A DNA stretch of 64,000 nt from SCGC-AAA076-P13 sp905478035. GTDB lineage: Bacteria > Pseudomonadota > Gammaproteobacteria > Magnimaribacterales > D2472. Under the pieces are notes generated by a model. The model searched no databases. It saw nothing but the letters and a program-made list of their open reading frames with translations, and was not told the origin of the DNA. Positions within the stretch are counted from its first letter, which is position 1; every line of letters starts with the position of its first letter. Shown here in pieces: positions 26,340-33,910 of the stretch. The stretch spans positions 124,001 to 188,000 of the forward strand of contig OX044367.1 of NCBI GenBank assembly GCA_943846785.1. Reading direction: 5' to 3'. Made by a program: the position numbers and the translations under genes.

Positions 26340-27061
26340 ATAAAACAATTTTAATCACTGGGGCAGCAAAAAGAATTGGAAAAGAGATTGCTCTGACTTA
26401 CTCTGAATTAGGATGGAATATTATTATTCATTACAATTCCTCAAAAAAGGATGCTGAAAAACTTGCAGAGAAAATTAATTCAAAAAATCCAAATACTGCA
26501 AAAATAATTCAAGCTAATTTAGATATAGATAATGAAGTCTCAAAGCTTATAGATGAAAGTAAAAAACTTTTTGATACGATAGATATTCTTGTTAATAATG
26601 CATCTACCTTCTACCCAACTCCGATTGATAATATATCAAATGACCATTGGCAAAACCTAATAGGTTCTAATCTAAAAGGTCCTCTTTTTTTAATTCATGG
26701 GCTTAAAGATAAATTAAAAGAATCCAATGGCTCAATAATCAATATAACTGATACTAATTTGAGCAAGGGAGTTGCAAATTTCTCTATATACACTGCAGCT
26801 AAGGGGGGTTTAGAATCTATTACAAAAGGCTTGGCAAGAGAACTAGCTCCTGAGATTACTGTCAATGCAATTGCTCCTGGAGCAATGCTTGAACCGCCAG
26901 ATGTAGAGTGGACTGAAGAACAAAAAGAAAAAGTTATTGCAAATATACCTTTAAAAAAAATGGGTTCTGAGAAGGATATTGCTCAAGCTGTGAAATTTGT
27001 TGCCGATGCAAAATATATAACAGGACAGATTATTAAAGTTGATGGAGGGAGATCATTGTAA
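26336..27061 (+). CDS. Pteridine-reductase-like SDR (FolM-type)
   Basis: A 241-residue SDR. TGAAKRIGKEIA matches the TGxxxRxG variant of the cofactor motif typical of pteridine reductases, where Arg selects NADPH. The NNAS motif and catalytic YTAAK are present; the catalytic Ser position is NITDT, so Asp/Thr lie where Ser usually is, as in PTR1-like enzymes. FolM of E. coli reduces dihydromonapterin and weakly dihydrofolate. No folA is visible here, and folB-folK lie just downstream on the other strand, so a role in pterin or folate reduction is plausible. Which substrate is used is inference. It overlaps cca and the next gene. Confidence 0.75.
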   Translation: MNKTILITGAAKRIGKEIALTYSELGWNIIIHYNSSKKDAEKLAEKINSKNPNTAKIIQANLDIDNEVSKLIDESKKLFDTIDILVNNASTFYPTPIDNISNDHWQNLIGSNLKGPLFLIHGLKDKLKESNGSIINITDTNLSKGVANFSIYTAAKGGLESITKGLARELAPEITVNAIAPGAMLEPPDVEWTEEQKEKVIANIPLKKMGSEKDIAQAVKFVADAKYITGQIIKVDGGRSL

Positions 27062-28122
27062 TGACGACTGATGCACAAAAATATGAACAAATATTTTCTG
27101 GAACTAAAGAGGTTGCTGAGAATTTAAAAATTGAGATTTCAAAATTACAACCATGGATTGATGCTCATGTTCCTGGCGCTGGATCAATCAAAACAATTGA
27201 GCAATTCAAAGGTGGTCAATCAAATCCAACATACAAGATTATTACTGATGGAAAAAACCTTGTATTAAGAAGAAAACCTCCAGGCAAGCTACTGCCATCA
27301 GCACATGCGGTTGATAGAGAATATAAAGTTATTACTGCTTTATATGAAACCGACGTGCCAGTGCCTAAAACATATGGATTGTGCACTGATGAAGATGTTG
27401 CTGGGACTGCATTTTTTGTTATGGACTGTCTCGATGGAGATATATATTGGGATCCAATGTTGCCCTCTCTTTCAAAAGAGCAGCGTATTAAAGTCTATCA
27501 AAATAAAAATAAGACACTTGCAGCTCTTCACAGCGTTGATTATAAGAAAGTTGGCCTTGATGATTATGGCAAGCCTGGAAACTATGTTGCAAGGCAAGTC
27601 TCTAGATGGTCAAAACAATATGTAGCATCTGAAACTGACAATATTGAAGCTATGAATAACTTAATTGAGTGGTTGCCTAAAAATATTCCTGATGATGATG
27701 AGACTTCCATTGTTCATGGTGATTATCGTTTGGATAATATGATAATGAAGAACCAAGAAGTTATTGGAGTTCTTGATTGGGAACTTTCTACTTTAGGACA
27801 TCCTGTAGCAGATTTTAGTTATCATTGTTTAACTTGGAGAACTGAACCGCTCTACTATGATTACGCAAAACTAAAAGAGCTTGGTGTACCCAATGAAATG
27901 GAATATCGTGATATGTATTCTGAGGCAACTGGAAAAGATATGTCAGCTAATTGGGAGTTTTATATGGCATTCAATATATTTAAAGTTGCTGCTATATGTC
28001 AGGGAATCTTAGGAAGAGTAAGAGATGGAACGGCTGCTAGCAAGCATGCTGAGGATAGAGGGATGAAAGTCTATCCTTTATCAGATGGAGCCTGGTCTAT
28101 AGTTGAAAAGCATTTTAAATAA
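27061..28122 (+). CDS. Phosphotransferase of the APH fold (ACAD10/11-like)
   Basis: A 353-residue kinase-fold protein. FKGGQSNPTYKI and NLVLRRKPPGKLLPSAHAVDREYKVI are the N-lobe signature seen in the kinase domain of ACAD10/ACAD11 and related bacterial proteins. The catalytic loop is IVHGDYRLDNMI near residue 219, and the metal Asp is in GVLDWELSTLGHPVADF. In animals the fused enzymes phosphorylate 4-hydroxy-acyl-CoAs before dehydrogenation; free-standing bacterial forms often neighbour acyl-CoA dehydrogenases, but none is here. It overlaps the SDR by one base. Function is only inferred. Confidence 0.85.
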   Translation: MTTDAQKYEQIFSGTKEVAENLKIEISKLQPWIDAHVPGAGSIKTIEQFKGGQSNPTYKIITDGKNLVLRRKPPGKLLPSAHAVDREYKVITALYETDVPVPKTYGLCTDEDVAGTAFFVMDCLDGDIYWDPMLPSLSKEQRIKVYQNKNKTLAALHSVDYKKVGLDDYGKPGNYVARQVSRWSKQYVASETDNIEAMNNLIEWLPKNIPDDDETSIVHGDYRLDNMIMKNQEVIGVLDWELSTLGHPVADFSYHCLTWRTEPLYYDYAKLKELGVPNEMEYRDMYSEATGKDMSANWEFYMAFNIFKVAAICQGILGRVRDGTAASKHAEDRGMKVYPLSDGAWSIVEKHFK

Positions 28123-28141
28123 AAATTAAAGTAATTAATTT

Positions 28142-28516
28142 TTAGAGCAATTCCTTCAATGGCTCTGAAACAAAAGAATATTTTTCTATCTCATCACTTT
28201 CAAATAGTATTTCTTCATCTTCTATTTGAAGAACGATATCAATATCTAAAGTTCTTGCACTAAATTTAGGGGCAGCTCTATTTCTTCCTGCCTCATCTTC
28301 AATATCTTTTAATTTTTTATTTAGTTCTTCAAAAGATAGTTCAGTATCTCCGGATACAACAAGATTTAAAAAGTCATCGCCTTCGAACCCTTCTGCTTTA
28401 GTCTGATGCACTGATGAGTATTCACTGTTATCTAATATTTTTTGGAGTTTTTCTATAGCTAGAATAATATTAGCTTCAGCATTTATGTTGCTGCCCAAGG
28501 AGAGATAGAACTTCAT
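28142..28516 (-). CDS. folK: HPPK, 6-hydroxymethyl-dihydropterin pyrophosphokinase
   Basis: Pyrophosphorylates 6-hydroxymethyl-dihydropterin in folate synthesis. The 124-residue protein opens FYLSLGSNINAE, has the QTKAEGFEGDDFLNLVV pterin site, and R..APKFSARTLDIDIVL with the metal-binding DxD near residues 98-100. It is short (E. coli 159), lacking part of the C-terminal region after DIDIVL, but the catalytic residues are intact. The start overlaps the folB stop by one base, giving a tsaD-folB-folK coupled run. folP is not here. Confidence 0.92.
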   Translation of the reverse strand: MKFYLSLGSNINAEANIILAIEKLQKILDNSEYSSVHQTKAEGFEGDDFLNLVVSGDTELSFEELNKKLKDIEDEAGRNRAAPKFSARTLDIDIVLQIEDEEILFESDEIEKYSFVSEPLKELL

Positions 28517-28863
28517 TATCTATGAATCACTAGACCAACGTCTTTAGCACCTCTAAGGGCGCCTGGCTTTGATACTCTTAACTTAATTGACTCTACTTGG
28601 TATTCATCTTTTACAAGTGCTGCTATGCCCTCAGCAAGAGATTCTTGAAGTTGGAAGGAGGACTCTTCAACAAATTTTATTACGCCCTTGCAGATTGCTT
28701 TATAGTCGATGGTGTCCTCTATCGAGTCAGTTGCTGCAGCTTTTTTACAATCAAAAGGAAACTCCATATCAATAGATACTTCTTGTTTCACTTTTCTTTC
28801 CCAATCAAATATCCCAATAATGGTTTCAACCCGTAAGTCTTTTATATAAATAATATCTTTCAT
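28516..28863 (-). CDS. folB: Dihydroneopterin aldolase
   Basis: Converts dihydroneopterin to 6-hydroxymethyl-dihydropterin. The ATG at 28863, giving 115 residues and the start MKDIIYIKDLRVETIIGIFDWERK, fits the family; a longer reading from 28887 would add eight residues inside tsaD and is not needed. The catalytic Glu is in VETIIGIFDWE, and the ESLAEGIA and SIKLRVSKPGAL motifs are typical of FolB. The start overlaps the tsaD stop by one base (TAATG). Confidence 0.93.
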   Translation of the reverse strand: MKDIIYIKDLRVETIIGIFDWERKVKQEVSIDMEFPFDCKKAAATDSIEDTIDYKAICKGVIKFVEESSFQLQESLAEGIAALVKDEYQVESIKLRVSKPGALRGAKDVGLVIHR

Positions 28864-29864
28864 TATGATAGCTCGCTTAGTGGCCATCTAGCTCTTACTG
28901 ATGAACCACTAATATCAATTTTATCAGAAGATCTTAAAGATCCAACAAAGGCAATCATTGCTGCATTATCACCACAATATTTTAGTGATGGGTAATAAAC
29001 TTTGATATCAAGAGTATTCTCTAGTTCTTTTATTGCAGACCTAAGAGCTTTATTGGCGGCTACTCCACCAGCTATTATGACTTCTGATCTGCCAGAGAGA
29101 TTAACAGCTTTTTTTATTTTCTTTGTTAAAACATCAATTACTGCCTGTTGAAATGAAGCAGCAATATCAGCTTTTACTTGATCTGTAAGATTTTCTATAT
29201 CTCTGACTGTATACAGTACTGATGTTTTTAGTCCACTAAAGCTTAGATCAAGATTGTCACTATGCATCATAGGTCTAGGGAAGTCATAAGCTCTAGGATC
29301 ACCATTTAACGCTAATTTTTCTATATGTGGGCCGCCTGGGTAAGGTAGACCAAGCAATTTACCAACCTTATCAAAGGCTTCACCTACTGCATCATCCTGA
29401 GATTGACCAAGTATCTTATAATTGCCTCTATCTTTAACATCTACAATCATGCTGTGACCACCACTAACTAATAAACAAATATAAGGAACTACTATCTCAG
29501 GGAATTCCATCACAGGAGACATTAAGTGACCTTCTAAGTGATTAATTGGAATAAGAGGAATGTCTAAAGCACTTGAGATACCCTGAGCAAAGCTCTCGCC
29601 TATTAACAAGGCGCCCAATAACCCAGGGCCTGAGGTATATGCAACTTGGTCAATTGATTTTAAATCAATATCTTTAATTGCTTCTTTTAAAACAGATATT
29701 ATTTTTACACAATGATCTCTAGAGGCTAGTTCAGGAACTACTCCTCCATATTCAGCATGCATATTTATCTGACTGAAGACAGATTCGCCAATAATACCTT
29801 GCTCAGTATCATATACAGCTACTGCCGTCTCGTCACATGATGTTTCTATTCCTAAAGTTTTCAT
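28863..29864 (-). CDS. tsaD: tRNA N6-threonylcarbamoyladenosine synthase subunit TsaD
   Basis: The Kae1-family ATPase subunit that transfers threonylcarbamoyl to A37 of ANN-decoding tRNAs, with TsaB, TsaC and TsaE. Residues show MKTLGIETSCDETAVA, the metal-binding HLEGHLMSP, VSGGHSMIVDV, and GGVAANKALR. Length 333, normal. An alternative start at 29879 adds five residues (MQNIF); the ATG at 29864 matches the canonical N-terminus and is preferred. It heads the leftward tsaD-folB-folK unit and is divergent from rpsU with 50 bases between them. Confidence 0.95.
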   Translation of the reverse strand: MKTLGIETSCDETAVAVYDTEQGIIGESVFSQINMHAEYGGVVPELASRDHCVKIISVLKEAIKDIDLKSIDQVAYTSGPGLLGALLIGESFAQGISSALDIPLIPINHLEGHLMSPVMEFPEIVVPYICLLVSGGHSMIVDVKDRGNYKILGQSQDDAVGEAFDKVGKLLGLPYPGGPHIEKLALNGDPRAYDFPRPMMHSDNLDLSFSGLKTSVLYTVRDIENLTDQVKADIAASFQQAVIDVLTKKIKKAVNLSGRSEVIIAGGVAANKALRSAIKELENTLDIKVYYPSLKYCGDNAAMIAFVGSLRSSDKIDISGSSVRARWPLSELS

Positions 29865-29873
29865 AAAAATGTT

Positions 29874-29902
29874 TTGCAAAAATTGTAATTACAGCCTACA
29901 CT
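29874..29902 (+). promoter_or_regulatory. Candidate sigma-70 promoter for rpsU
   Basis: TTGCAA (29874-29879) and TACACT (29897-29902) are spaced by 17 bases, each matching four of six consensus bases. This would leave a very short leader (about six bases) before the rpsU ATG at 29915, with no clear ribosome-binding site. It is weak evidence: AT-rich sequence produces such matches easily. It lies between the divergent tsaD and rpsU starts, where a promoter is expected. Confidence 0.25.
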
Positions 29903-29914
29903 ACGCGACTAATT

Positions 29915-30133
29915 ATGCCTTCAATTATAATAAAAGAAACAGAACATTTTGACATTGGTCTAAGAAAGTTCAAACGCGCCTGTGAAAAAGCAGCAATTGT
30001 TCCTGAGATAAGAGCAAGAGAATTTTATGAAAAGCCAACTGAAAAAAGAAAGCGTCTAATGGCAGCTGCTGTTAAGCGTGCAAGAAAATCAAACAGAAAG
30101 TATTCTTTCCCAAGACAAAGATCCTACAGATAA
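29915..30133 (+). CDS. rpsU: 30S ribosomal protein S21
   Basis: A small basic ribosomal protein of 72 residues beginning MPSIIIKETEHFDIGLRKFKRACEKA, the standard S21 sequence, with a Lys/Arg-rich C-terminus (KRARKSNRKYSFPRQRSYR). It helps base-pair 16S rRNA during initiation. It precedes yqeY by two bases. The usual rpsU-dnaG-rpoD unit is broken: dnaG is at the left edge of the window on the other strand. Confidence 0.98.
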   Translation: MPSIIIKETEHFDIGLRKFKRACEKAAIVPEIRAREFYEKPTEKRKRLMAAAVKRARKSNRKYSFPRQRSYR

Positions 30134-30135
30134 CC

Positions 30136-30582
30136 TTGTCCCTTCTTTCAGAAATCCAGTCAGACCTCAAGCAATCAATGCTTAATAAAGATGAGTTAAC
30201 TCGTGATACGTTGCGCATGTTTAAATCTGAAGTTCAAAAATTTGAAATAGATAATAGGGATACGGTCGATGATGCTAAGGCTTTGCAAATTATCAATAAG
30301 ATGATTAAACAAAGAAAGGATTCCATAGCTCAATTTACCGATGGGGGCAGAGCTGATCTTGCTGAAAAAGAACAACTAGAAGTTGATGTCCTCTCAAAAT
30401 ATAAACCAACACAACTTAGTGACACAGAAATTGCTACCAAGGTTACTGCAGCAATTGCTGAATCTGGTGCAGCTACTATGCAAGACATAGGAAAGGTTAT
30501 GGGGATTCTTAAGACATCTATTGAAGCAGGAACTGCAGATATGGGTGTTGTAAGTAAAATTGTTAAAGAGCAATTAAGTTAA
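30136..30582 (+). CDS. yqeY: YqeY/GatB-like protein
   Basis: A 148-residue helical protein of the YqeY family, which shares the C-terminal domain of GatB, the tRNA-dependent amidotransferase subunit. Motifs include LLSEIQSDLKQSMLNKDELTRDTLRM, the long central helix, and the C-terminal MQDIGKVMGILK. It has no amidase partner here. In many gammaproteobacteria yqeY follows rpsU, as here. The start is TTG at 30136, three bases after the rpsU stop; no ATG is nearby that keeps the N-terminus. Function unknown. Confidence 0.9.
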   Translation: MSLLSEIQSDLKQSMLNKDELTRDTLRMFKSEVQKFEIDNRDTVDDAKALQIINKMIKQRKDSIAQFTDGGRADLAEKEQLEVDVLSKYKPTQLSDTEIATKVTAAIAESGAATMQDIGKVMGILKTSIEAGTADMGVVSKIVKEQLS

Positions 30583-30619
30583 ATACTGATATAGGGTCAT
30601 CGTGCCCTTAGGAAAAAAT

Positions 30620-31324
30620 ATGGAAAGAAGTAACGATAGAAAGCCTAATGAGCTTAGAGAAATTACAATTGAACCAAATGTTAATGTCCATGCCGAAGGC
30701 TCGGTTCTAGTATCATTTGGTAATACAAAGGTTATTTGTACTGCATCTATAGATACTAATGTACCTAGATGGATGAGAGGGAGCGACGAGGGTTGGGTAA
30801 CTGCTGAATATGGAATGCTTCCTAGATCAACAAATGAAAGAATGGGCAGAGAAGCTGCAAGGGGCAAGCAAAGTGGAAGAACTCAAGAAATTCAAAGACT
30901 TATAGGAAGATCTTTAAGACAAGCTGTAAATTTAAAATATATTAAAGGCAAAACTATCAATATTGATTGTGATGTGATCCAGGCTGATGGTGGAACTAGA
31001 ACAGCTTCTATTACTGGTGGGTGTGTCGCATTGTTTTTAGCTTTGCAAAATCATCATGATGATCATAGAGCCATCAGAACACATGTTGCTGCAGTTTCAC
31101 TTGGAATACTCGATGGTCAAGTTGCGCTTGATTTAGATTACAAAGAAGATAGCAGTGCCGAAGTTGATTTGAATCTGGTTATGACGGATAGTTCAGAAGT
31201 AATCGAAATACAAGGAACTGGTGAGGAAGCGCCATTCAACAGAGAGCAGCTTGATGGTATGCTTGATATTGGAAGTGCTGCTATTGCAGATATTATTCAA
31301 AAACAAAAGGCCTGTTTAAAATAA
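30620..31324 (+). CDS. rph: Ribonuclease PH
   Basis: A phosphorolytic 3'-5' exonuclease that trims tRNA 3' ends. The 234-residue protein has EGSVLVSFGNTKVICTASI, WVTAEYGMLPRSTNERM, RGKQSGRTQEIQRLIGRSLR (phosphate-binding Arg), and CDVIQADGGTRTASITGG. The ATG at 30620 gives an N-terminus that aligns with E. coli RNase PH almost residue for residue and has an AGGA ribosome-binding site seven bases upstream. An upstream GTG at 30602 would add six residues. rph-pyrE adjacency is conserved. Confidence 0.96.
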   Translation: MERSNDRKPNELREITIEPNVNVHAEGSVLVSFGNTKVICTASIDTNVPRWMRGSDEGWVTAEYGMLPRSTNERMGREAARGKQSGRTQEIQRLIGRSLRQAVNLKYIKGKTINIDCDVIQADGGTRTASITGGCVALFLALQNHHDDHRAIRTHVAAVSLGILDGQVALDLDYKEDSSAEVDLNLVMTDSSEVIEIQGTGEEAPFNREQLDGMLDIGSAAIADIIQKQKACLK

Positions 31325-31960
31325 GTGAAGGATTACCAAAAAATATTTTTAAATCTTGCATTGGATGTTAAAGCATTAGAGTTTGGTACTTTTACTCTTA
31401 AATCAGGCAGAACAAGTCCCTACTTCTTTAATGCAGCCAAAATGCTTTCAGGTAACCTATCAGAGTTAGCTAAGTGCTATATTGAGGCAATAAATGATGC
31501 TGAAATAGATTTTGATAGTATCTATGGTCCTGCATATAAAGGTATATTCCTGGGATCAATTGTTGCCTTACTTCTAAGTCAGGAAGGTAAGCATTATCCT
31601 CTATCGTTTGATAGAAAAGAGCTTAAAGACCATGGAGAGGGTGGAAATATTATCGGTGCTAATCCTCATGGAAATGTAATGATTATTGATGATGTCCTTT
31701 CTGCTGGAACTGCTGCAAGACAATCAATTGAATTAATAAAAAATACTGGTGCAGTGCCAAAGGTATTTGTTGTGGGCTTGGATAGGCAAGAAAAAGGCTC
31801 AACAGAGCAATCTGCTTGCTCTGAATTACAAAATGATTTTGACATTACTGTGAAATCAATAGTAAATCTTGATACCTTAATATCATTTACAGAAAATGAT
31901 TCTGACTATGCTCAGTATTTAGAAGATCTTAGAGCCTATAGAGAGCATTGGGGAGCGTAA
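31325..31960 (+). CDS. pyrE: Orotate phosphoribosyltransferase
   Basis: Makes orotidine 5'-phosphate from orotate and PRPP. The 211-residue protein has FTLKSGRTSPYFFNAAKM, GPAYKGIFLGSI, YPLSFDRKELKDHGEGGNIIGA and the PRPP-binding VMIIDDVLSAGTAARQSI. The start is GTG at 31325, directly after the rph stop. Coordinate with pyrB in the opposite direction nearby; both feed pyrimidine synthesis. pyrF and pyrC are not in the window. Confidence 0.96.
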   Translation: MKDYQKIFLNLALDVKALEFGTFTLKSGRTSPYFFNAAKMLSGNLSELAKCYIEAINDAEIDFDSIYGPAYKGIFLGSIVALLLSQEGKHYPLSFDRKELKDHGEGGNIIGANPHGNVMIIDDVLSAGTAARQSIELIKNTGAVPKVFVVGLDRQEKGSTEQSACSELQNDFDITVKSIVNLDTLISFTENDSDYAQYLEDLRAYREHWGA

Positions 31961-32575
31961 ATGTTTTCTGGAATTGTTTCAGCCAAGGCCAAAGTTTCTA
32001 AAGTTAAAAAATTTGATGATTACTTGTCAGTGGAAATATCTACACCCAAAGGATTTAACAAGAATCTAAAAAGAGGTGCTAGCATTTCTGTCAACGGGGT
32101 TTGTCTAACCTCAAAAGATAGTGGCTCTAAATTATTAAAATTTGACGTGATTGAAGAAACTCTTGATAGAACAAATCTCAAAAATATTACGAAAGGAGAT
32201 ATGGTTAATCTTGAAAGATCCATCAAAGCTTCAACAGAGATTGGCGGACACTTAATGTCGGGACACATTCACTTTTCGGGTAAAGTAAAAAAAATTGTGG
32301 ATAAAAAAAATACTAGGGATATGCAAATCACTTTAGCTAAGAAATATGCTGACTATGTAATGGAGAAAGGATATATAGGCATAAATGGTTGCAGCTTAAC
32401 AATTGGGAAAGTTAATGTAGGTGATTTTAATATCCACCTAATACCAGAAACATTGGATATCACTAACTTAGGTCAATTATTAAAGGGCAGTCTAGTAAAT
32501 ATAGAGATAGATCAAAACACAATAACTGTAGTCAATACTGTGAAGAAGACTTTAGCTACTAAGGTATCTGGCTAA
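31961..32575 (+). CDS. ribE: Riboflavin synthase, alpha subunit
   Basis: Catalyses dismutation of two lumazines to riboflavin. The 204-residue protein shows two internally repeated lumazine-binding halves: FSGIVSAKAKVSKV and SGHIHFSGKVKKIV, with SISVNGVCLT and GINGCSLTI. Its adjacency to pyrE differs from the E. coli ribBHE arrangement; no other rib gene is in the window. It follows pyrE directly and its 3' end overlaps the convergent pyrB by 24 bases. Confidence 0.95.
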   Translation: MFSGIVSAKAKVSKVKKFDDYLSVEISTPKGFNKNLKRGASISVNGVCLTSKDSGSKLLKFDVIEETLDRTNLKNITKGDMVNLERSIKASTEIGGHLMSGHIHFSGKVKKIVDKKNTRDMQITLAKKYADYVMEKGYIGINGCSLTIGKVNVGDFNIHLIPETLDITNLGQLLKGSLVNIEIDQNTITVVNTVKKTLATKVSG

Positions 32576-33457
32576 TACTGCCATTCGTATAGCTACACCA
32601 TTTGCAATCTGGTTTCTTATAACTGAATTATCAGATTGATAAACACTTTCTGATATTTCAATATAATTTACAGGGCCTGGGTGCATCACAATAACATCGC
32701 CTCTAGCTTGCTCTACTCTCTCAGAAGTCAATTCATAGGCATGTTTATAATCGTCAAGATCGAGATTCAGCTCCTCTTCGAATCGCTCATACTGAATTCT
32801 CAAAGTAATAATCACGTCAGCATCTTGAATAGCTAGATCTAGGTCTGGCTCATATTTACCCAAGGCTGGATCTAAATATTTAGAGCACATGCTTGGATGA
32901 CCACAGAATGTTAATGAATTGAAAGAAAAGTTAGATATTCCCTCAACAAAAGAGGATGTGACACGAGAATGATCTAGATCTCCAACAATAACAATATTTA
33001 AATCATCTATTGACCCTTTGCTATCAATGATTGTCATTAGATCAATTAAAGCTTGTGTTGGATGAGATATAGAGCCTTCTCCACCATTGATAAAAACCAT
33101 TTCAGGCATGTATTCTTCTAGTTCGCGAATGACTGAATCTGGATGTCTAAGAACGCATAAATCAACTCCCATTAAACCAAGAGCATCAACTGTCTCATAA
33201 ATTGATTCTCCTTTTTCAATTGAAGAACTTGAGGCATCAAATCCAACTACGCTGCACCCAAGATTCTTAGCAGCAATCTCAAATGATGATTTGGTTCTTG
33301 TACTAGGTTCACAAAAAACATTTGCCACTGTCTTATCTGGAAACAAATTTTCTTTCTTAAAAGAACCATCGTCATTTTTAAAATTCTGAGCGAACTTTAT
33401 GAGATCCAATATCTCTTGTTTAGATAAATCATTTATTGATAAAAGACTTTTATTCAT
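32552..33457 (-). CDS. pyrB: Aspartate carbamoyltransferase catalytic subunit
   Basis: Second step of pyrimidine synthesis. The 301-residue protein has the carbamoyl-phosphate loop CEPSTRTKSSFEIAAKNLG, the HPTQALIDLMTI active-site segment, and the C-terminal HPGPVNYIEISE...VIRNQIANGVAIRMAVLARYL that separates ATCase from ornithine transcarbamylase. No pyrI regulatory chain is beside it. It overlaps ridA by eight bases on its 5' side and ribE (convergent) by 24 bases on its 3' side. In most gammaproteobacteria pyrB is not downstream of ridA, so this neighbourhood is rearranged. Confidence 0.93.
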   Translation of the reverse strand: MNKSLLSINDLSKQEILDLIKFAQNFKNDDGSFKKENLFPDKTVANVFCEPSTRTKSSFEIAAKNLGCSVVGFDASSSSIEKGESIYETVDALGLMGVDLCVLRHPDSVIRELEEYMPEMVFINGGEGSISHPTQALIDLMTIIDSKGSIDDLNIVIVGDLDHSRVTSSFVEGISNFSFNSLTFCGHPSMCSKYLDPALGKYEPDLDLAIQDADVIITLRIQYERFEEELNLDLDDYKHAYELTSERVEQARGDVIVMHPGPVNYIEISESVYQSDNSVIRNQIANGVAIRMAVLARYLSS

Positions 33458-33836
33458 CTAGTACAACCACTGCATCCATTTCTACATTTACTCCAAGAGG
33501 AAGCCCTGAAACCTCAACAGTTGCTCTAGCGGGATAAGGAGACTCAAAGTGGCTCTCCATGGCATTGTTAACAATAGAAAAGTCACTCATATCTGTTATA
33601 TATATAGTTAATTTAACAATATTAGACAGATTCGTATTTGCAGCTTCACATATGGCGCTTAGGTTCTTAATCACTTGCTCTGCTTGTTCTTCAATAGAGG
33701 AATTCATTAAATCCCCAGTGGAAGGGTTTAGTGCTACTTGACCAGAAACAAATAGAAAACCACCCGACTTGACAGCCTGTGAGTATGGTCCAATAGCCTT
33801 TGGAGCATTTTCTGTAAAAATTATTTCTTTAGTCAT
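33450..33836 (-). CDS. ridA: RidA family enamine/imine deaminase
   Basis: Hydrolyses reactive enamine and imine intermediates from PLP enzymes such as threonine dehydratase. The 128-residue protein shows ENAPKAIGPYSQAV, FLFVSGQVALNP and the active-site ARATVEVSGLPLGVNVEMDAV. It is the usual downstream partner of spoT in gammaproteobacteria, here 74 bases after it, and overlaps pyrB by eight bases. Confidence 0.95.
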   Translation of the reverse strand: MTKEIIFTENAPKAIGPYSQAVKSGGFLFVSGQVALNPSTGDLMNSSIEEQAEQVIKNLSAICEAANTNLSNIVKLTIYITDMSDFSIVNNAMESHFESPYPARATVEVSGLPLGVNVEMDAVVVLDE

Positions 33837-33910
33837 CAGATTTATCTCTCTGTAAAATGTTGGTTTTGTTAAAAATAGAATTGTACATAATTAAAGACAT
33901 TTAGGTCCTA

